Source of the DNA: Misgurnus anguillicaudatus | Lineage: Eukaryota; Chordata; Actinopteri; Cypriniformes; Cobitidae | Assembly: GCF_027580225.2 (NCBI RefSeq) | Contig: NC_073357.2 | Location: 43,052,001-43,116,000 of the forward strand | DNA: 64,000 nucleotides | Reading direction: 5' to 3' | Part shown: in pieces, positions 62,256 to 64,000 of the stretch | Position numbering within the stretch: the first letter of the stretch is position 1 | Layout: each line of letters starts with the position of its first letter | Made by a program: the position numbers and the translations under genes | Notes under the pieces: generated by a model | The model's database searches: none | What the model was told of the DNA's origin: nothing | What the model saw: only the letters and a program-made list of their open reading frames with translations

Positions 62256-63302
62256 TTGACGTCAGTGGCAGCCGGTGACTTATTTTTTCTAGGACACTCA
62301 TGTATTTAGGCCGTCCTGTGTGTGGTTCCTTTTTTCAAAATATGTGTTCTGCATCACGTGTCAAAATAAGTGCCTGCTGCAGATGCGTATACAGGGTTCA
62401 CGAGTTCACACTTACAAATAAGTTGGTTAGATTAAATTAGTAAACGTATTTGGCGTGCTGTCCGGGGAGGGGGCTCTGAGCTCAGAAATGGGCCCGAACG
62501 CAGAGTATCTACTGTAAATCGCTAAGAAAATGTTGGTATGTTCACTTATTTCATATTTTATTCCAAAACAGAATTGTTTTAGTATTTTGTGCCACGTATA
62601 ATTTGTACATGTTTTAAAAAGTAAAAAGTAAATTGTGTCCATGGCTGGATATTAGATTTTGGAAATACCCGACGTGTTTTTGAGGCGGACATGGGTGAGT
62701 AGCTGTTTCTATGAACTTGGCAACTTGCCTCAAACATGATCATGCAAGTGCAGAAACAGCGCTGTTATCCTGCCATCACATGCCAGATATGAATGATTTT
62801 TTAAAAATAAGGAACCAACACTACCCATTAATAAATTAAAAGCTCAAAATTAGGCTATGTGCATTCCAACTCATTTAGACAGCACGGGTCACATATAATT
62901 TTCTCTTTAAAATAGGGGAACGTCAATTAGCTGCTTAACTGAGAATGTCAAAATGGTGCCGAGGGATTTGCTTTATCTTAAAATTACTTTATTACACTGT
63001 TAATTGTTTAACATTCATTCATTAATTGCAATTTGTAGCAAGACAAGCACTGACAGTGTGTACAGCTTGCTCAAGTTGATTAATAATGAAGCAAAGCATT
63101 AAATAATGCGCTGACAAAGCATTACTGTACTTTTGTGTTTAACTAGCGTACGGTATAAAAACATCCAGTAATAGATAGTATTTTGTTTGCAGAAGCCTCT
63201 CTCAACTGCAGTAAAGTAAGGGGAACAGACATTTAAAAAATGGGTGGGGCAAGGGCAACAAGAGTTGCTTTCAAGACCAAAATCTATCGCTTTACCCTAC
63301 AG

Positions 63303-64000
63303 CCAGGCACGTGCACACATAGACATCAAAGGGGGCTTGAGCACCTGCCCTTTTAATTCCTGGAGAGAAAGTGCCCTTTTTTTCTGGGGTGCTTTTTTAA
63401 AAAAATATATATATATATGATCTTTATTCATATAACAACTGATGTCTGTCTGTTTCTTGTGTTTTTTACTTGTTGCTTATTTAATTTAACATGAATTTAT
63501 TCAGGAATCATTTAAATGAGATTTAAACTCTTATATAAAGAAAAATATATATTTGGAGTCCCGCCTCCAAAATTCACATCGCTAATATGATTGGCTTTAC
63601 CTTTCCTTAGTCCCGCCTCTCTAACGTACTTCGCTTTATGATTGGCTTGTCTACACTCGTGCTGCATCCTCTGCGCTTCAAGCGCCAAAGCTGCTCAGCC
63701 TGAATACGAGACGCGATCATGTGCATGATTATGCAGGCAGCTACCGGTAAGTGTGTGACGAAGAAAGCATTCTTATATTGACAGTTTTATGCACAAAATA
63801 TGGGACACGTTGTTACACATAACGATTCAGGGACATTGTTTTCCATGGCAATCCCATATTAACCTGAAGAGTTGCAAACGTGTAACAGTGTAGTGTATGT
63901 AGTTTAAACAGACTGCTCATAAAATAATAAAGCACAAACAATAAAATAATTGCTAACTAGTAAGCTTTTTTGATTGCGTTTTTTGCAATGGCTGTTAAAT
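63303..64000 (+). mobile_element. Left part of a further fish DNA transposon, runs off the window
   Basis: The text ggcacgtgcacacatagaca followed by gagcacctgccc and gaaagtgccc is the usual opening of a fish hAT-like family. Downstream are a GC-rich promoter-like block (cccgcctc twice, 63,560-63,620) and an ATG near 63,720 ending in a donor-like ccg|gtaagt at 63,747. The rest lies beyond the window. Confidence 0.45.

Overview
This window reads as vertebrate, almost certainly teleost and probably cyprinid, genomic DNA. It is AT-rich, has no bacterial-style gene packing, and is saturated with fish-type DNA transposons, fold-back MITEs and microsatellites. No complete host protein-coding gene could be found. 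The best host-gene candidate is one minus-strand terminal exon with a plausible 3'UTR and poly(A) signal (about 47,615-48,343), whose gene I do not recognise.

Layout. 1-3,350: a tandem duplication of about 1.2 kb, whose second copy carries a 902-bp hAT-type element with a perfect 8-bp target duplication and a nested TTAA element. 3,351-20,093: the most striking object, a 16.7-kb DNA transposon bounded by inverted repeats (TIRs) of about 1.33 kb. It carries a decayed multi-exon gene for a KDZ-type (Kyakuja-Dileera-Zisupton) transposase on the plus strand and a second, convergent minus-strand gene whose first exon encodes a four-cysteine cluster. Both genes start just inside a TIR. Each TIR contains a plausible spliced leader and, at its inner edge, a perfect 6-bp-stem, 4-nt-loop hairpin of the replication-dependent histone mRNA 3'-end type. 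At least ten smaller elements have inserted inside. 20,094-29,350: non-coding DNA with microsatellites and repeat remnants. 29,357-31,883: a TTAA element of 1.3 kb directly abutted by a 1.2-kb hAT element. 33,377-34,960: a MITE whose interior has expanded into a 24-bp minisatellite. 36,939-42,090: a decayed DIRS-type tyrosine-recombinase retrotransposon with inverted termini and a diagnostic internal complementary region. 42,091-64,000: mostly non-coding, with several more hAT, TTAA and other elements, a truncated Tc1/mariner transposase at 56,769-57,360, and the beginning of a further element at the right edge.

How the parts work together. Within the 16.7-kb element the two genes appear to share duplicated TIR promoters. 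The plus-strand gene has stop codons, frameshifts and a MITE in its last exon, yet its two TIRs are nearly identical. That pattern suggests the copy moved, or had its ends homogenised, after the transposase had degraded, probably using enzyme supplied by intact relatives. All family assignments come from motif recognition by eye, without any database search.
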